Shown: piece by piece, positions 39,540-49,870 of the stretch | How positions within the stretch are numbered: the first letter of the stretch is position 1 | Layout: each line of letters starts with the position of its first letter | Source of the DNA: Salinimonas iocasae | Lineage (GTDB): Bacteria > Pseudomonadota > Gammaproteobacteria > Enterobacterales > Alteromonadaceae | Length of the DNA stretch: 64,000 nt | Reading direction: 5' to 3' | NCBI RefSeq assembly: GCF_006228385.1 | Contig: NZ_CP039852.1 | Span: 1,302,001 to 1,366,000 of the forward strand | Notes under the pieces: generated by a model | Database searches by the model: none | What the model saw: the letters and a program-made list of their open reading frames with translations, nothing else | What the model was told of the DNA's origin: nothing | Made by a program: the position numbers and the translations under genes

Positions 39540-40592
39540 ATGGCAGGTGCAGGTAAACATCAGTACACGCTAGGTGAGTTGGCAGAACATGTGGGGGCAC
39601 AGATACAGGGAGACGCATCCATTCAAATTAGTGGTGTGGGAACACTGGCCGGTGCTGATGCGCATCAGATATCTTTTTTAACAAATACAAAATATAAGCC
39701 GCAACTCGCCTCGACCCGCGCCGGGGCTGTTATCTTGCATGAAAAGATGCGTGAAGATAGTCCGGTACCTGCCTTGGTGGTAAGTAATCCTCATGCTGCT
39801 TTCGCTCTGATAGCACAATTGTTTGATACTACCCCCGCTGTTGCCACTGGTATCGCCGATACTGCGGTAATCGCGAGCTCTGCAAAAGTAGGGGCCAATG
39901 TCGCTTTAGGCCATCATGTCATCATTGAAGACGATGCAATCATTGAGGATGATGTCGTAATCGGTGCCAATACGGTCATCGGAAAGGGCGCAAAGATTGG
40001 TAAAGGTAGCGTTATTAACCCTAATGTAACCATTTACCATGAGGTAAAAATCGGTGCGCGTGTGACAGTGCACAGCCAAACCGTTATTGGCGCTTCTGGC
40101 TTCGGCTATGCTAACGATAAAGGCCGCTGGATCCCTATCCCTCAGACCGGATCGGTGCAAATCGGGGATGATAGTCAAATCGGCGCCTCCAGTAGTATCG
40201 ATCGCGGTGCGATGGAAGATACGATCATCGGTAAGAATGTTATTATCGATAATCAGGTACAGGTAGGGCATAACTGCATTATAGATGATCACTCCTGCAT
40301 TTGCGGTGCAACCGGTATCGCCGGTTCAGTGCATATTGGTAAGCATGTTATTATCGGTGGAGGTGTAGGTATCAACGGGCACATTCAAATCTGTGACAAT
40401 GTACAGGTAACAGGTTATGCGATGATAGTGCAGGATATTACTGAACCTGGCGTGTATTCATCCGGCCAGCCAGCGATGAAAAACCGCGACTGGCGCAGAA
40501 CCACTGTGCGCCTGAATCAAATTGGCAGCCTGTATGATCGTGTAAAATCGCTGGAAAAAGCGCAGCATGATAGCGGCAGTAACGATAAATAG
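39540..40592 (+). CDS. lpxD: UDP-3-O-acylglucosamine N-acyltransferase LpxD, stand-alone copy
   Basis: LpxD adds the second hydroxyacyl chain in lipid A synthesis. The 350 residues have the N-terminal uridine-binding domain (YTLGELAEHVGAQIQGD, QISFLTNTKY), a hexapeptide-repeat left-handed beta helix (about 110-310), the catalytic-region VGHNCIIDDH with its histidine, and a C-terminal helix. Length is near E. coli (341). The gene stands alone between ettA and glyA rather than in the usual bamA-skp-lpxD-fabZ-lpxA cluster, so it may be a second copy. Confidence 0.9.
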   Translation: MAGAGKHQYTLGELAEHVGAQIQGDASIQISGVGTLAGADAHQISFLTNTKYKPQLASTRAGAVILHEKMREDSPVPALVVSNPHAAFALIAQLFDTTPAVATGIADTAVIASSAKVGANVALGHHVIIEDDAIIEDDVVIGANTVIGKGAKIGKGSVINPNVTIYHEVKIGARVTVHSQTVIGASGFGYANDKGRWIPIPQTGSVQIGDDSQIGASSSIDRGAMEDTIIGKNVIIDNQVQVGHNCIIDDHSCICGATGIAGSVHIGKHVIIGGGVGINGHIQICDNVQVTGYAMIVQDITEPGVYSSGQPAMKNRDWRRTTVRLNQIGSLYDRVKSLEKAQHDSGSNDK

Positions 40593-40715
40593 TGTCAACT
40601 GATCTTACCACGGGCGTTTGTGGTTGAACGGCCACAAACCAGTATACATACAGGATAAAATCACTAGAATAGGCGTTCATTTTAATGCCATTTCAAATGC
40701 TGTTAAGGAGCCTCC

Positions 40716-41972
40716 ATGTTACCTCGCGAAATGACAATTGCGGATTTCGATCCCGAACTGGCCGACGCCATGAAAAAAGAGACTGCGCGTCAGGAGCATC
40801 ACATTGAACTGATAGCGTCAGAAAATTATTGTAGCCCCCGTGTTATGGAAGCGCAGGGTTCACAGTTAACCAATAAGTATGCAGAGGGTTACCCTGGCAA
40901 GCGTTATTATGGTGGGTGTGAGCATGTTGATGTGGTTGAGCAACTGGCAATAGACCGTGCAAAAGCACTTTTTGGTGCTGACTTTGCAAACGTTCAGCCG
41001 CACTCAGGTTCTCAGGCAAACTCCGCAGCATTTATGGCGCTACTGGACGCTGGCGATACCGTTCTGGGTATGAGCTTGTCAGATGGTGGTCACCTGACGC
41101 ATGGCTCGCATGTTAACTTTTCCGGCAAAACCTACAACGCCGTGCAGTATGGCCTCAACCACGATACTGGTGAGATTGACTATGCGCAGGTAGAAGCGTT
41201 GGCTGAAGAGCACAAGCCGAAAATGATCATCGGTGGTTTTTCCGCCTACTCTGGCGTGGTGGACTGGGCGAAGTTTCGCGAAATCGCCGATAAAGTCGGT
41301 GCATATCTGTTAGTTGATATGGCGCACGTGGCGGGACTTGTTGCAGCTGGCGTTTATCCTAACCCACTTCCACACGCGCACGTTGTTACTACCACTACAC
41401 ACAAAACACTTGCCGGTCCGCGCAGTGGTCTGATTTTATCATCTTGCGGTGACGAAACTATTTACAAGAAGCTGAATAGTTCTGTATTTCCGGGGAATCA
41501 GGGCGGTCCTCTGTGTCATGTTATCGCAGCAAAAGCGGTAGCCTTCAAAGAGGCGCTGGAGCCAGAGTTTAAAACGTATCAGCAGCAAGTTGTGACCAAC
41601 GCTAAAGCGATGGTTAGCGTACTTCAGGAACGTGGTTACAAAGTAGTGTCTGGCGGTACTGAAAATCACCTTTTCCTGCTGGATTTAATTGATAAAGACA
41701 TCACCGGTAAAGATGCTGACGCTGCGTTAGGTAATGCAAACATTACCGTTAACAAAAACTCTGTACCGAATGATCCGCGTTCGCCGTTTGTAACCAGTGG
41801 ACTGCGTATCGGTAGCCCGGCAATAACCCGTCGTGGCTTCAAAGAAGAAGAAGCAAAACAGGTCGCTAGCTGGATTTGTGATATTCTTGATAACATGGGT
41901 GATGACAGCGTTATTGAGCGTGTTAAGTCAGAAGTTGTTGCGCTTTGTGACAAATTCCCGGTTTACGCATAA
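40716..41972 (+). CDS. glyA: Serine hydroxymethyltransferase
   Basis: GlyA converts serine and tetrahydrofolate to glycine and 5,10-methylene-THF with PLP. The 418 residues show [19 protein letters not shown], the PLP-lysine motif [14 protein letters not shown] and the C-terminal [14 protein letters not shown]. An AAGGAG lies 7 bases before the ATG. It precedes nrdR by 60 bases, as in many gammaproteobacteria. Confidence 0.97.
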   Translation: MLPREMTIADFDPELADAMKKETARQEHHIELIASENYCSPRVMEAQGSQLTNKYAEGYPGKRYYGGCEHVDVVEQLAIDRAKALFGADFANVQPHSGSQANSAAFMALLDAGDTVLGMSLSDGGHLTHGSHVNFSGKTYNAVQYGLNHDTGEIDYAQVEALAEEHKPKMIIGGFSAYSGVVDWAKFREIADKVGAYLLVDMAHVAGLVAAGVYPNPLPHAHVVTTTTHKTLAGPRSGLILSSCGDETIYKKLNSSVFPGNQGGPLCHVIAAKAVAFKEALEPEFKTYQQQVVTNAKAMVSVLQERGYKVVSGGTENHLFLLDLIDKDITGKDADAALGNANITVNKNSVPNDPRSPFVTSGLRIGSPAITRRGFKEEEAKQVASWICDILDNMGDDSVIERVKSEVVALCDKFPVYA

Positions 41973-42032
41973 GTAATTTATTGGTGTTGTTCTGATTTGT
42001 CGGGGCAACACCTCCGACGATAAGGACGAGCC

Positions 42033-42482
42033 ATGTTTTGCCCGTTTTGTTCCGAACAGGAAACAAAAGTGATTGATTCCAGGTTGGTCGCCGAGGGGCA
42101 TCAGGTTCGTCGTCGTCGTGAGTGTATGGTGTGCCACGAGCGTTTTACGACATTTGAAAGCGCAGAACTGGTTATGCCCCGGGTAATTAAACGCGATGGT
42201 TCCCGCGAGCCCTTCAACGAAGATAAGCTTCGGGCTGGCCTGCAGCGGGCTCTTGAGAAACGCCCTGTAAGTACCGAAAAGGTCGAGCAGTGTGTGTTGT
42301 CACTTAAATCAAAATTACGGGCCACCGGCGAGAGGGAAGTTTCCAGCGAATTACTGGGAAGTCTCATTATGACCGCACTGCGCGAACTTGATAAAGTCGC
42401 TTATGTTCGGTTTGCCTCGGTGTACCGTTCGTTTGAAGACATTCGTGAATTTGGCGAAGAAATCGCACGTCTTGGCGATTAG
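42033..42482 (+). CDS. nrdR: Transcriptional repressor NrdR
   Basis: NrdR represses ribonucleotide reductase genes by sensing ATP/dATP. The 149 residues have the N-terminal zinc ribbon ([15 protein letters not shown]...[12 protein letters not shown]) and an ATP-cone domain ([20 protein letters not shown]). It starts the nrdR-ribD-ribE-ribBA-ribH-nusB cluster. Confidence 0.96.
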   Translation: MFCPFCSEQETKVIDSRLVAEGHQVRRRRECMVCHERFTTFESAELVMPRVIKRDGSREPFNEDKLRAGLQRALEKRPVSTEKVEQCVLSLKSKLRATGEREVSSELLGSLIMTALRELDKVAYVRFASVYRSFEDIREFGEEIARLGD

Positions 42483-42489
42483 GTGAATA

Positions 42490-43623
42490 ATGTCGACATC
42501 TTCTGACCCATCCGTATCAATAGAGAATGATTATTTCTGGATGGCGAAGGCCCTCCGTCTGGCTGAAAAAGGCCGCTATACGACCTCTCCGAACCCCAAT
42601 GTCGGGTGTATTATTGTAGATAGCAATAATCAGAAAGTGGGTGAAGGCTACCACCTACAGGCAGGCTCACCACACGCTGAGGTACATGCACTCAGACAGG
42701 CAGGTGATAAAGCCAGGGGCGCTACCGCTTACGTGACACTTGAACCCTGCAGCCATTTTGGGCGCACTCCTCCTTGTGCTCAGGCCCTCATCAACGCTGA
42801 CATTGCCAGAGTGGTAGTGGCGATGACCGATCCTAACCCGAAAGTCAGTGGGCAGGGCATTGCTATGCTGCAAAACGCGGGGATAGAGGTAACCAGCGAT
42901 GTTATGGCGGCGCAGGCTGCTGCCCTAAACGCTGGCTTTATTAAGCGGATGGTAACTGGTAAGCCGTGGGTAAGCGTGAAGTTAGCAATTAGTCTGGACG
43001 GAAAAATTGCGTTATCTAACGGGCAAAGTCAGTGGATAACGGGTCCTCATGCCCGCCGAGATGTTCAGCGGTATCGCGCGTTGAGTTGCGCTGTAATGAC
43101 TGGCAGTGGTACTGCTCTGGCTGATGACCCGAGTCTGCTGGTCCGGCCTGCTCAGGCTGCTTTTTCCTCTTACCCTCTTGATAAGGTGCGCCAGCCGGTG
43201 CGGGTGGTGCTCGACAGAGACAAAACTCTGCCAGATGATTTACAGCTTTTTACAGACGGGTTTGCAACCTGGCGAATTGTCAGTGATAAGCATGAACATT
43301 CAGCCGGTGATTTACCCTTCGTCACTAATGAAAAGCGTTTTAATCTTAGCGATGTACTACAAACCCTGGCGACAAAAAATATCAACAGGGTGTTTGTTGA
43401 AGCCGGACCGGGTTTAGCAGGCGAACTGCTTGAGGCCGGTGAGGTCGATGAACTAATTATTTACCAGGCACCGAAAATTTTAGGCAATAACGCGCGTAGC
43501 ATGGTCAAATTACCAGATTTTGCTTCGCTTGATCAGGTGGTCAATTTGACATTGCATCAACAGAGTCAGGTTGGAGAAGATCTGAAGCTGGTTTTTCATG
43601 TAGCAACGACCAGGAAAAATTGA
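42490..43623 (+). CDS. ribD: Riboflavin deaminase/reductase RibD
   Basis: RibD is bifunctional, first deaminating the pyrimidine intermediate and then reducing it. The deaminase half (about 15-155) shows the zinc site HAEVHAL and EPCSHFGRTPPCAQAL. The reductase half (about 160-375) shows VSVKLAISLDGKIALSNGQSQWITG and VFVEAGPGLAGELLEAGEVDEL. Length is 377 residues. It lies 7 bases after nrdR and 7 before ribE. Confidence 0.95.
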   Translation: MSTSSDPSVSIENDYFWMAKALRLAEKGRYTTSPNPNVGCIIVDSNNQKVGEGYHLQAGSPHAEVHALRQAGDKARGATAYVTLEPCSHFGRTPPCAQALINADIARVVVAMTDPNPKVSGQGIAMLQNAGIEVTSDVMAAQAAALNAGFIKRMVTGKPWVSVKLAISLDGKIALSNGQSQWITGPHARRDVQRYRALSCAVMTGSGTALADDPSLLVRPAQAAFSSYPLDKVRQPVRVVLDRDKTLPDDLQLFTDGFATWRIVSDKHEHSAGDLPFVTNEKRFNLSDVLQTLATKNINRVFVEAGPGLAGELLEAGEVDELIIYQAPKILGNNARSMVKLPDFASLDQVVNLTLHQQSQVGEDLKLVFHVATTRKN

Positions 43624-43630
43624 GAACAGT

Positions 43631-44293
43631 ATGTTTACAGGAATCGTAGAGGCACTAGGCACCATCAGTCGGCTTGACCGCCGGGGTGAAGATATTCGGC
43701 TTACAGTGTCAACCGGCAAACTTGATATGTCGGATGTTGCATTAGGTGACAGTATCGCTACAAATGGGGTGTGCCTTACTGTCGTCGATTTTGGTAGCGA
43801 TTTCTACAGCGCCGATGTGTCTGCAGAAACCATCAAGTATACCGGATTTGCTCACTACAACAACGGCTCTCACGTGAACCTTGAAAAAGCCATGCGCCCG
43901 GTGGACAGGTTTGGGGGGCATATCGTTTCAGGTCATGTTGATGGCGTTGGCACCATTGCCAGCATCACTGACCATGGTGACTATGTTGAAATCTGGGTGG
44001 AAGCCCCCATTGATTTGGCCAGATATATCGCGCACAAAGGCAGTATCACCGTTGATGGTGTTAGTCTGACAGTCAACGAGGTTGATGGCGCAAAATTCAT
44101 GCTGTGGATCATTCCGCACACATTGCAGGAAACCGTAATTGGCCAGTACCGGTCAGGCACACGCGTCAATCTGGAAGTTGATGTCGTCGCCCGTTATATT
44201 GAACGATTAATGCTTGGCGATAAGGCTGCTGAGTCGTCCCGGTCAAAAATTGATATGGCTTTTCTGGCAGAAAACGGTTTTCTGAAAAAATAA
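43631..44293 (+). CDS. ribE: Riboflavin synthase alpha chain
   Basis: This enzyme dismutates two lumazines to riboflavin. The 220 residues contain two internally related barrels; the first begins [12 protein letters not shown] and the second begins near [13 protein letters not shown]. The motif [12 protein letters not shown] is duplicated as [11 protein letters not shown]. It lies between ribD and the ribBA-like gene. Confidence 0.95.
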   Translation: MFTGIVEALGTISRLDRRGEDIRLTVSTGKLDMSDVALGDSIATNGVCLTVVDFGSDFYSADVSAETIKYTGFAHYNNGSHVNLEKAMRPVDRFGGHIVSGHVDGVGTIASITDHGDYVEIWVEAPIDLARYIAHKGSITVDGVSLTVNEVDGAKFMLWIIPHTLQETVIGQYRSGTRVNLEVDVVARYIERLMLGDKAAESSRSKIDMAFLAENGFLKK

Positions 44294-44316
44294 CAGACCC
44301 TACAAAAGCGAAGGTT

Positions 44317-45423
44317 ATGGCACTGAATAAAACAGAAGATATCATTGAAGATATCAAACAGGGTAAAATGGTTATCCTGATGGATGATGAAGATCGCGAA
44401 AATGAAGGCGATATCATCATGGCTGCAGAGCACGTTACACCAGAAGCAATTAATTTTATGGTAACCCACGCCCGTGGGCTGGTATGTCTGCCAATGACCG
44501 CAGATCGCTGTAAGCGTTTGAATTTACCTTTGATGGTGGACAAAAATGGTGCACAGTTTACCACTAACTTCACCGTATCAATTGAAGCGGCTCGCGGCGT
44601 TACTACGGGTATTTCTGCCGCCGACCGCGCGACGACGGTTCGCGCAGCGGTTCACCGCGATGCCAGTGCCCAGGATATTGTTCAGCCAGGCCATATTTTT
44701 CCATTAATCGCCAAAGAAGGCGGTGTGTTGAACCGTGCCGGACATACGGAGGCCGGGGTTGACCTGGCGCGTTTGGCAGGGTGTGAACCCGCTGCGGTCA
44801 TAGTTGAAATTCTTAATGAAGACGGCACCATGGCGCGTCGCCCGCAATTGGAAAAGTTTGCAGCAAAGCACGATCTGAAAATCGGAACGATTGCAGATTT
44901 GATTGAATATCGTAATCTCAATGAGACAACGATTGAGAAAGTCGCACAGTGTAAGCTGCCTACAGAATATGGTGAATTTGAGCTGCACACCTTTAAAGAC
45001 ATCATCGATAATCAGGTGCATTTTGCGCTGAAAAAAGGCGAGATTACAGCGGATAATCCGACGCTGGTACGTGTGCACCTACATAATACGCTAAGCGACT
45101 TACTGGGTTCTACCCGTTCTATCAACCGTTCGTTGACGCTGCCTGAAGGAATGCGTCAGATTGCGCGCGAGGGCGGGGTTTTGGTTGTGCTTGGGAAAGA
45201 AGAAGATTTAGTAAGTCAGGTCCAGAGATTTGCTGCCGAAGACAGAGGTGAGCAACCGGCTGGAAAGACCTGGGAAGGGTCATCTCGCACTATCGGTGTG
45301 GGCAGTCAGATTCTGGCATCACTGGGTGTGGAGAAAATGCGCTTACTCAGTAAGCCGGTAAAGTATCACGCTCTGTCAGGATACGGACTGGAAGTAGTGG
45401 AATATATTCACCCGGATGACTAA
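44317..45423 (+). CDS. ribB: DHBP synthase RibB with degenerate RibA-like domain
   Basis: The N-terminal half (about 1-205) is 3,4-dihydroxy-2-butanone 4-phosphate synthase: [28 protein letters not shown], and [16 protein letters not shown] hold the acidic and histidine catalytic residues. The C-terminal half aligns with GTP cyclohydrolase II but has lost its zinc site. Where RibA has a SECLTGD...RCDCG cysteine set, this protein reads [19 protein letters not shown]. It is therefore best read as RibB with an inactive RibA-like tail (often called RibBX). The cell would need a separate ribA. It lies 23 bases after ribE and precedes ribH. Confidence 0.9.
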   Translation: MALNKTEDIIEDIKQGKMVILMDDEDRENEGDIIMAAEHVTPEAINFMVTHARGLVCLPMTADRCKRLNLPLMVDKNGAQFTTNFTVSIEAARGVTTGISAADRATTVRAAVHRDASAQDIVQPGHIFPLIAKEGGVLNRAGHTEAGVDLARLAGCEPAAVIVEILNEDGTMARRPQLEKFAAKHDLKIGTIADLIEYRNLNETTIEKVAQCKLPTEYGEFELHTFKDIIDNQVHFALKKGEITADNPTLVRVHLHNTLSDLLGSTRSINRSLTLPEGMRQIAREGGVLVVLGKEEDLVSQVQRFAAEDRGEQPAGKTWEGSSRTIGVGSQILASLGVEKMRLLSKPVKYHALSGYGLEVVEYIHPDD

Positions 45424-45516
45424 TCGCTGAGTGGCTACATCAGCGAAAATCATTTCATTTTGTTTGTGCGCAGTTGTGCTATACTGCGCGCCGTTTTTTA
45501 GCAAGGGTAAACCGCC

Positions 45517-45990
45517 ATGCAGGTAATCGAAGGTAATATCAGAGCAACCGGTAAAAAATTTGCCATTATCGTGTCACGTTTCAATAGTTTTGTTGTCGAG
45601 AGTCTTCTGGAAGGTGCGCTGGACACACTTGAGCGTCATGGTGAAGTCAGTGACAGTGATATTACGCTAGTGCGTGTTCCAGGTGCTTATGAGTTGCCTG
45701 TCGCCGCAAAGAAAGTTGCTGAAAAAGGGCAGTTCGATGCAATTATCGCATTGGGTGCGGTTATCCGTGGTGGTACACCACATTTTGATTTTGTTGCCGG
45801 TGAATGCAATAAAGGTCTTGCTCAGGTTTCTCTTGAATTCGGTATTCCGGTGTCTTTCGGTGTTATCACCACAGACTCTATTGAGCAGGCAATTGAACGC
45901 TCAGGCACCAAGGCCGGAAACAAAGGTTCAGAAGCTGCGATGGGCGCCCTTGAAATGGTTAACGTCGTTAACGCTCTGGACAGCCTGTAA
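45517..45990 (+). CDS. ribH: 6,7-Dimethyl-8-ribityllumazine synthase
   Basis: Lumazine synthase condenses the RibB and RibD products and forms an icosahedral shell. The 157 residues show [48 protein letters not shown] and the closing [15 protein letters not shown]. The 93-base gap before it holds a TATACT -10-like element at 45480-45485, so a separate promoter is possible, though no good -35 was found. Confidence 0.96.
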   Translation: MQVIEGNIRATGKKFAIIVSRFNSFVVESLLEGALDTLERHGEVSDSDITLVRVPGAYELPVAAKKVAEKGQFDAIIALGAVIRGGTPHFDFVAGECNKGLAQVSLEFGIPVSFGVITTDSIEQAIERSGTKAGNKGSEAAMGALEMVNVVNALDSL

Positions 45991-45999
45991 GGATTAATA

Positions 46000-46422
46000 G
46001 TGAAAGTTTCAGCAAGACGTAAAGCACGCGAACTCGCTGTTCAGGGGATCTACTCCTGGCAGATGAGCAAAAATGACATCGCTCAGGTAGAGCTTGCACT
46101 GGCGACCAGTAATAACATGCACCAGGTAGATATGGTGTATTTTCAGGCCATACTTCGTGGCGTATCGCAGGACGCTGAACGCCTTGACGGAATTATCAAA
46201 CCTTATCTGGGCCGTTTACCTGAAGAACTCGATCCGATTGAAAAAGCGATTCTGCGGGTCGCCACGTTTGAACTGGTCGAGCGAATTGATGTGCCGTACC
46301 GGGTTATCATTAATGAGGCGATTGAGCTTGCCAAAGTATTTGGTGCCGAAGATAGCCACAAATTTATTAATGGTGCACTCGACAAGGCGGTCAGAAAGCT
46401 GCGTGAAGACGAGCGTAAATGA
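46000..46422 (+). CDS. nusB: Transcription antitermination factor NusB
   Basis: NusB binds boxA RNA with S10 in rRNA antitermination. The 140 residues are all-helical with ARRKARELAVQGIYSWQMS, LDPIEKAILRVATFEL, PYRVIINEAIELAKVFG and HKFINGALDKAVRKLR. The start is a GTG at 46000. It lies 9 bases after ribH, the standard ribH-nusB order. Confidence 0.95.
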   Translation: MKVSARRKARELAVQGIYSWQMSKNDIAQVELALATSNNMHQVDMVYFQAILRGVSQDAERLDGIIKPYLGRLPEELDPIEKAILRVATFELVERIDVPYRVIINEAIELAKVFGAEDSHKFINGALDKAVRKLREDERK

Positions 46423-46480
46423 TCTGACGCTTAAGCGCTAGCCGTAGTGTTCCACTCCAGTCTGTACGCATAAGAATATT

Positions 46481-47446
46481 GTGAAAGAATTTGATTTAAT
46501 CGGCCGCTATTTTGTAGATGGTGGCTATCAACGTAAAGACGTTGTAGTCGGTATCGGTGATGACTGTGCGGTAACAACTGTCGCGTCTCACCAGCAGTTA
46601 GCTGTTACTACCGACACACTGGTTGCAGGCGTACACTTTCTGAAAGACGCGCCAGCAAAGTCCGTTGCCTACAAAGCGGTGGCCGTTAACCTTAGCGACC
46701 TTGCTGCTATGGGGGCTGAACCTGCGTGGATTAGCCTCTCTCTTTCCATATCTGATATTGATGAAGCCTGGATGGTGGATTTTGCCGATGGCATGTATGA
46801 GTTAACTCGTTATTACTCAGTGCAGCTAATTGGCGGGGACACCGTACGTGGACCTTTGTCCATGACAATTACCGCGCAAGGGTTCATCCCGCCAGAAAAT
46901 GCCCTGAAGCGTTCCACTGCCAAACCCGGCGACTGGATCTACGTCACAGGCCATCTGGGCGACGCTGCTGCAGGCCTGGATATTCTCACTCATAAATTAG
47001 ATGCCGGAGACGGGGTAAAAGAATACCTGGTAAACCGCCACCTTTTCCCCACACCCCGTGTCGCAGCCGGCACCGCTTTGCGTAGGGTTGCCAGCGCGTG
47101 CATTGATGTTTCAGATGGCTTTTTGTCTGATCTTAAGCATATTTTGAGGGCATCTTGCTGTGGCGCGGTTGTACAGGTAGATAAATTGCCTGTGTCCAGT
47201 CAGCTACGCGATTCTGTCGCCCCTCAACAGGCAATTGAGTATGCGCTGACCGGAGGTGACGATTACGAGTTGATCTTTACCGTTAACGAAGAGCAGCGAG
47301 GCAATTTGGAAACAGCACTCGCCAGTACGGGCATTAAAATGACCTGCGTCGGGCAGATTACCGGACAGGAAAATAAAATAGACCTGAAAGACCATAAAGA
47401 CCAGTACCCCATGCCGGAAATAACTGGCTTTGAGCATCAGTTTTAA
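46481..47446 (+). CDS. thiL: Thiamine-monophosphate kinase ThiL
   Basis: ThiL phosphorylates thiamine monophosphate to the diphosphate cofactor. The 321 residues (GTG start) show GIGDDCAVTTV, VTTDTLVAGVHFL, KAVAVNLSDLAAMGAEPAW, and CIDVSDGFLSDLKHI followed by TGGDDYELIFTV. It is followed by pgpA with a 1-base overlap (TAATG). Confidence 0.94.
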   Translation: MKEFDLIGRYFVDGGYQRKDVVVGIGDDCAVTTVASHQQLAVTTDTLVAGVHFLKDAPAKSVAYKAVAVNLSDLAAMGAEPAWISLSLSISDIDEAWMVDFADGMYELTRYYSVQLIGGDTVRGPLSMTITAQGFIPPENALKRSTAKPGDWIYVTGHLGDAAAGLDILTHKLDAGDGVKEYLVNRHLFPTPRVAAGTALRRVASACIDVSDGFLSDLKHILRASCCGAVVQVDKLPVSSQLRDSVAPQQAIEYALTGGDDYELIFTVNEEQRGNLETALASTGIKMTCVGQITGQENKIDLKDHKDQYPMPEITGFEHQF

Positions 47447-47931
47447 TGCAGCGCCAGTATCGTGAGCGCGTCTCAATGAGAAACCCCGTGCACTTTTGCG
47501 CATTGGGATTTGGTAGTGGTCTTATTCCCGTTATGCCCGGTACCTTTGGCTCAGCGGCCGCTGTGCCACTGCTTGCTGCGACTATCGCTGCACCGTCCTG
47601 GATCTTCATCAGTCTGACCATTCTGTTTGCGTTTATCGGCATCTATTTTTGTGGTCGAACTGCCGATGATATGCAAGTGCACGATCATGGTTCCATTGTT
47701 TGGGACGAAATTGCCGGTATGTTTTGCACGTTTTTATTTGTACCACTAACACCATTACATCTACTGGCTGGTTTTGTACTGTTCAGACTTTTTGATATTT
47801 TAAAGCCGTGGCCAATAATCGTAGTAGATAAACGCCTGCACGGTGGGGTAGGGATCATGCTGGACGATGTTTTAGCCGGGTTGATGGCCTGCCTGTCCCT
47901 ACATGCTATTTTGATTCTCTGGCCCTTCTAA
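47446..47931 (+). CDS. pgpA: Phosphatidylglycerophosphatase A
   Basis: PgpA dephosphorylates phosphatidylglycerol phosphate in the inner membrane. The 161 residues include FGSGLIPVMPGTFGSAAAVP, IVWDEIAGMFCTF and RLFDILKPWPI, with DDVLAGLMACL near the end; about four membrane segments fit. It ends the nrdR-to-pgpA run and faces dxs across a strong terminator. A second in-frame ATG ten codons in is also possible as the start. Confidence 0.93.
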   Translation: MQRQYRERVSMRNPVHFCALGFGSGLIPVMPGTFGSAAAVPLLAATIAAPSWIFISLTILFAFIGIYFCGRTADDMQVHDHGSIVWDEIAGMFCTFLFVPLTPLHLLAGFVLFRLFDILKPWPIIVVDKRLHGGVGIMLDDVLAGLMACLSLHAILILWPF

Positions 47932-47940
47932 AGATATCAA

Positions 47941-47972
47941 AATAAAAAACCGGCTCAGAGCCGGTTTTTTTA
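47941..47972. terminator. Bidirectional terminator between pgpA and dxs
   Basis: CCGGCT pairs with AGCCGG around a CAG loop, with an A-run on the left and a T-run on the right, placed between the convergent pgpA and dxs genes. Confidence 0.92.
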
Positions 47973-49835
47973 TTTTTCCAGAAAGCTGTTTACCTGCCGG
48001 ACAATCCCTTCAGTATCAAGGCCTAGCACGGTATACATCTCTTGCTGAGTACCTTGTTCGATAAATTTATCTGGTAATCCAAGCATAAGCGTGTGAACCA
48101 GACGTTTATCCTGCTGCAGGAACTCTGTCACACCGGCACCGGCACCGCCGGCAATACAACCATCCTCCAGTGTAACCAACACGTCATGTTCATCAGCCAG
48201 TTCCCGTATAAGAGCCTCATCGAGTGGCTTAACAAACCGCATATCAGCCAACGTAGCATCCAGCGTCTCAGCGGCCTGTTCAGCAAAGGGCATTAACGTA
48301 CCAAAGTTAAGGATGGCAACGCGCTTTCCTGTTCTTATCCGCCGGCCTTTTCCAATCGGCAGGGCTTCCATCGTGCTTTCAGGAGCCACCCCTTTACCGG
48401 CACCGCGAGGGTAGCGGACCGCCGCGGGCAGTTTAGCCACATGACCGGTATACAGCATCTGACGACATTCGTTCTCATCAGAAGGCGCCATAACAATCAT
48501 ATTTGGAATACAACGTAAAAACGCCAAATCAAACGCACCCTGATGGGTTTGTCCGTCGGCACCGACGATCCCGGCACGGTCTATAGCAAACAGAACGGGT
48601 AATTCCTGTAACGCTACGTCGTGAATCAACTGATCGTAAGCGCGTTGTAAAAATGTGGAATAAATGGCAACAACCGGATTCATCCCATCTTTAGCCAGCC
48701 CGGCGGCGTACGTCACACTGTGCTGCTCAGCAATAGCAACATCACTGTATTGCTCGGGGTACTGTTGGGAAAATGTCACCATGCCGGACCCTTCACGCAT
48801 AGCAGGTGTAATAGCCATGAGCTTGGGGTCCTTAGCCGCCATATCACACAGCCACTGTCCGAAAACCGCTGAAAAACTTGGCGCGCTCGGCTTGGCAGTC
48901 GGCAGTGCATTATCGGCCGGGTTAAACTTAGGAACCGCATGAAACTTAATAGGATCTTTTTCTGCCTGAGGATAGCCCTTACCTTTGCGGGTCACCACGT
49001 GAAGCAACTGGGGGCCTTTAAAGTTGCGCATATTACGCAACGCATCCACCACGGTGTTTACATCATGGCCATCAATAGGACCGATATAATTAAAGCCGAG
49101 CTCTTCAAAAATAGTTCCGGGAACCACCATACCCTTAAGATGTTCCTCAGCGCGGCTGGCGAACTCTTTGATCGGAGGAACATTGCTTAGTAATTTCTTC
49201 CCGCCATCACGAATCTTATTGAAGAAGTTGCCGGTAAGCAGTCGCGCCAGGTGTGAATTAAGCGCACCTACGTTTTCTGAAATTGACATTTCATTGTCAT
49301 TCAGAACAACCACCATATCCTTATTGATGTCGCCGGCGTGGTTCATGGCTTCAAAGGCCATGCCCGCTGTCATCGCGCCATCACCGATAACTGATACTAC
49401 CTTGCGACCCTTACCTTCTTTTTCAGCGGCGACCGCCATCCCCAATCCTGCACTGATGGAGGTTGAAGAGTGTCCCACCGCAAAGGTGTCGTATTCACTT
49501 TCGCCAGGCCAGGGAAAAGGGTGTAGCCCATCTTTTTGACGTATTGTAGACATACGGCCTGCACGTCCGGTGACGATTTTGTGGGGGTAGGCCTGATGGC
49601 CGACATCCCAGATTAACCGGTCAAACGGCGTGTTATAAACATAGTGCAATGCGACGGTCAGCTCAACAGTCCCGAGCCCGGAAGCGAAGTGGCCGCTGCT
49701 TTGACTGACACAGGTCAGCAGATACTGTCTGAGTTCATCAGCCAGTGTTTTAAGCTTCTCCTGAGGCAATGTACGTAATTGCTCCGGCGTCTGGGCTTTT
49801 GCCAGTGTTGGATAATGGGTTAGATCTAAACTCAT
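47970..49835 (-). CDS. dxs: 1-Deoxy-D-xylulose-5-phosphate synthase
   Basis: Dxs condenses pyruvate and glyceraldehyde 3-phosphate with thiamine diphosphate, the first MEP-pathway step. The 621 residues show [17 protein letters not shown], the ThDP motif [20 protein letters not shown]...[21 protein letters not shown] and [18 protein letters not shown]. It is downstream of ispA and xseB on the same strand, the standard xseB-ispA-dxs operon. Confidence 0.97.
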   Translation of the reverse strand: MSLDLTHYPTLAKAQTPEQLRTLPQEKLKTLADELRQYLLTCVSQSSGHFASGLGTVELTVALHYVYNTPFDRLIWDVGHQAYPHKIVTGRAGRMSTIRQKDGLHPFPWPGESEYDTFAVGHSSTSISAGLGMAVAAEKEGKGRKVVSVIGDGAMTAGMAFEAMNHAGDINKDMVVVLNDNEMSISENVGALNSHLARLLTGNFFNKIRDGGKKLLSNVPPIKEFASRAEEHLKGMVVPGTIFEELGFNYIGPIDGHDVNTVVDALRNMRNFKGPQLLHVVTRKGKGYPQAEKDPIKFHAVPKFNPADNALPTAKPSAPSFSAVFGQWLCDMAAKDPKLMAITPAMREGSGMVTFSQQYPEQYSDVAIAEQHSVTYAAGLAKDGMNPVVAIYSTFLQRAYDQLIHDVALQELPVLFAIDRAGIVGADGQTHQGAFDLAFLRCIPNMIVMAPSDENECRQMLYTGHVAKLPAAVRYPRGAGKGVAPESTMEALPIGKGRRIRTGKRVAILNFGTLMPFAEQAAETLDATLADMRFVKPLDEALIRELADEHDVLVTLEDGCIAGGAGAGVTEFLQQDKRLVHTLMLGLPDKFIEQGTQQEMYTVLGLDTEGIVRQVNSFLEK

Positions 49836-49870
49836 TGGTTATTATTCTGTCTTATGCGTAGCAGCATTTA

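Noticed and set aside
39840..40440. Apparent internal repeat in lpxD
   Set aside because: It is the degenerate hexapeptide repeat of the left-handed beta helix in the protein, not a DNA repeat.
42483..45516. FMN riboswitch near the riboflavin genes
   Set aside because: The gaps inside the cluster (7, 7 and 23 bases) are too short, and the 93 bases before ribH show no RFN-element features.
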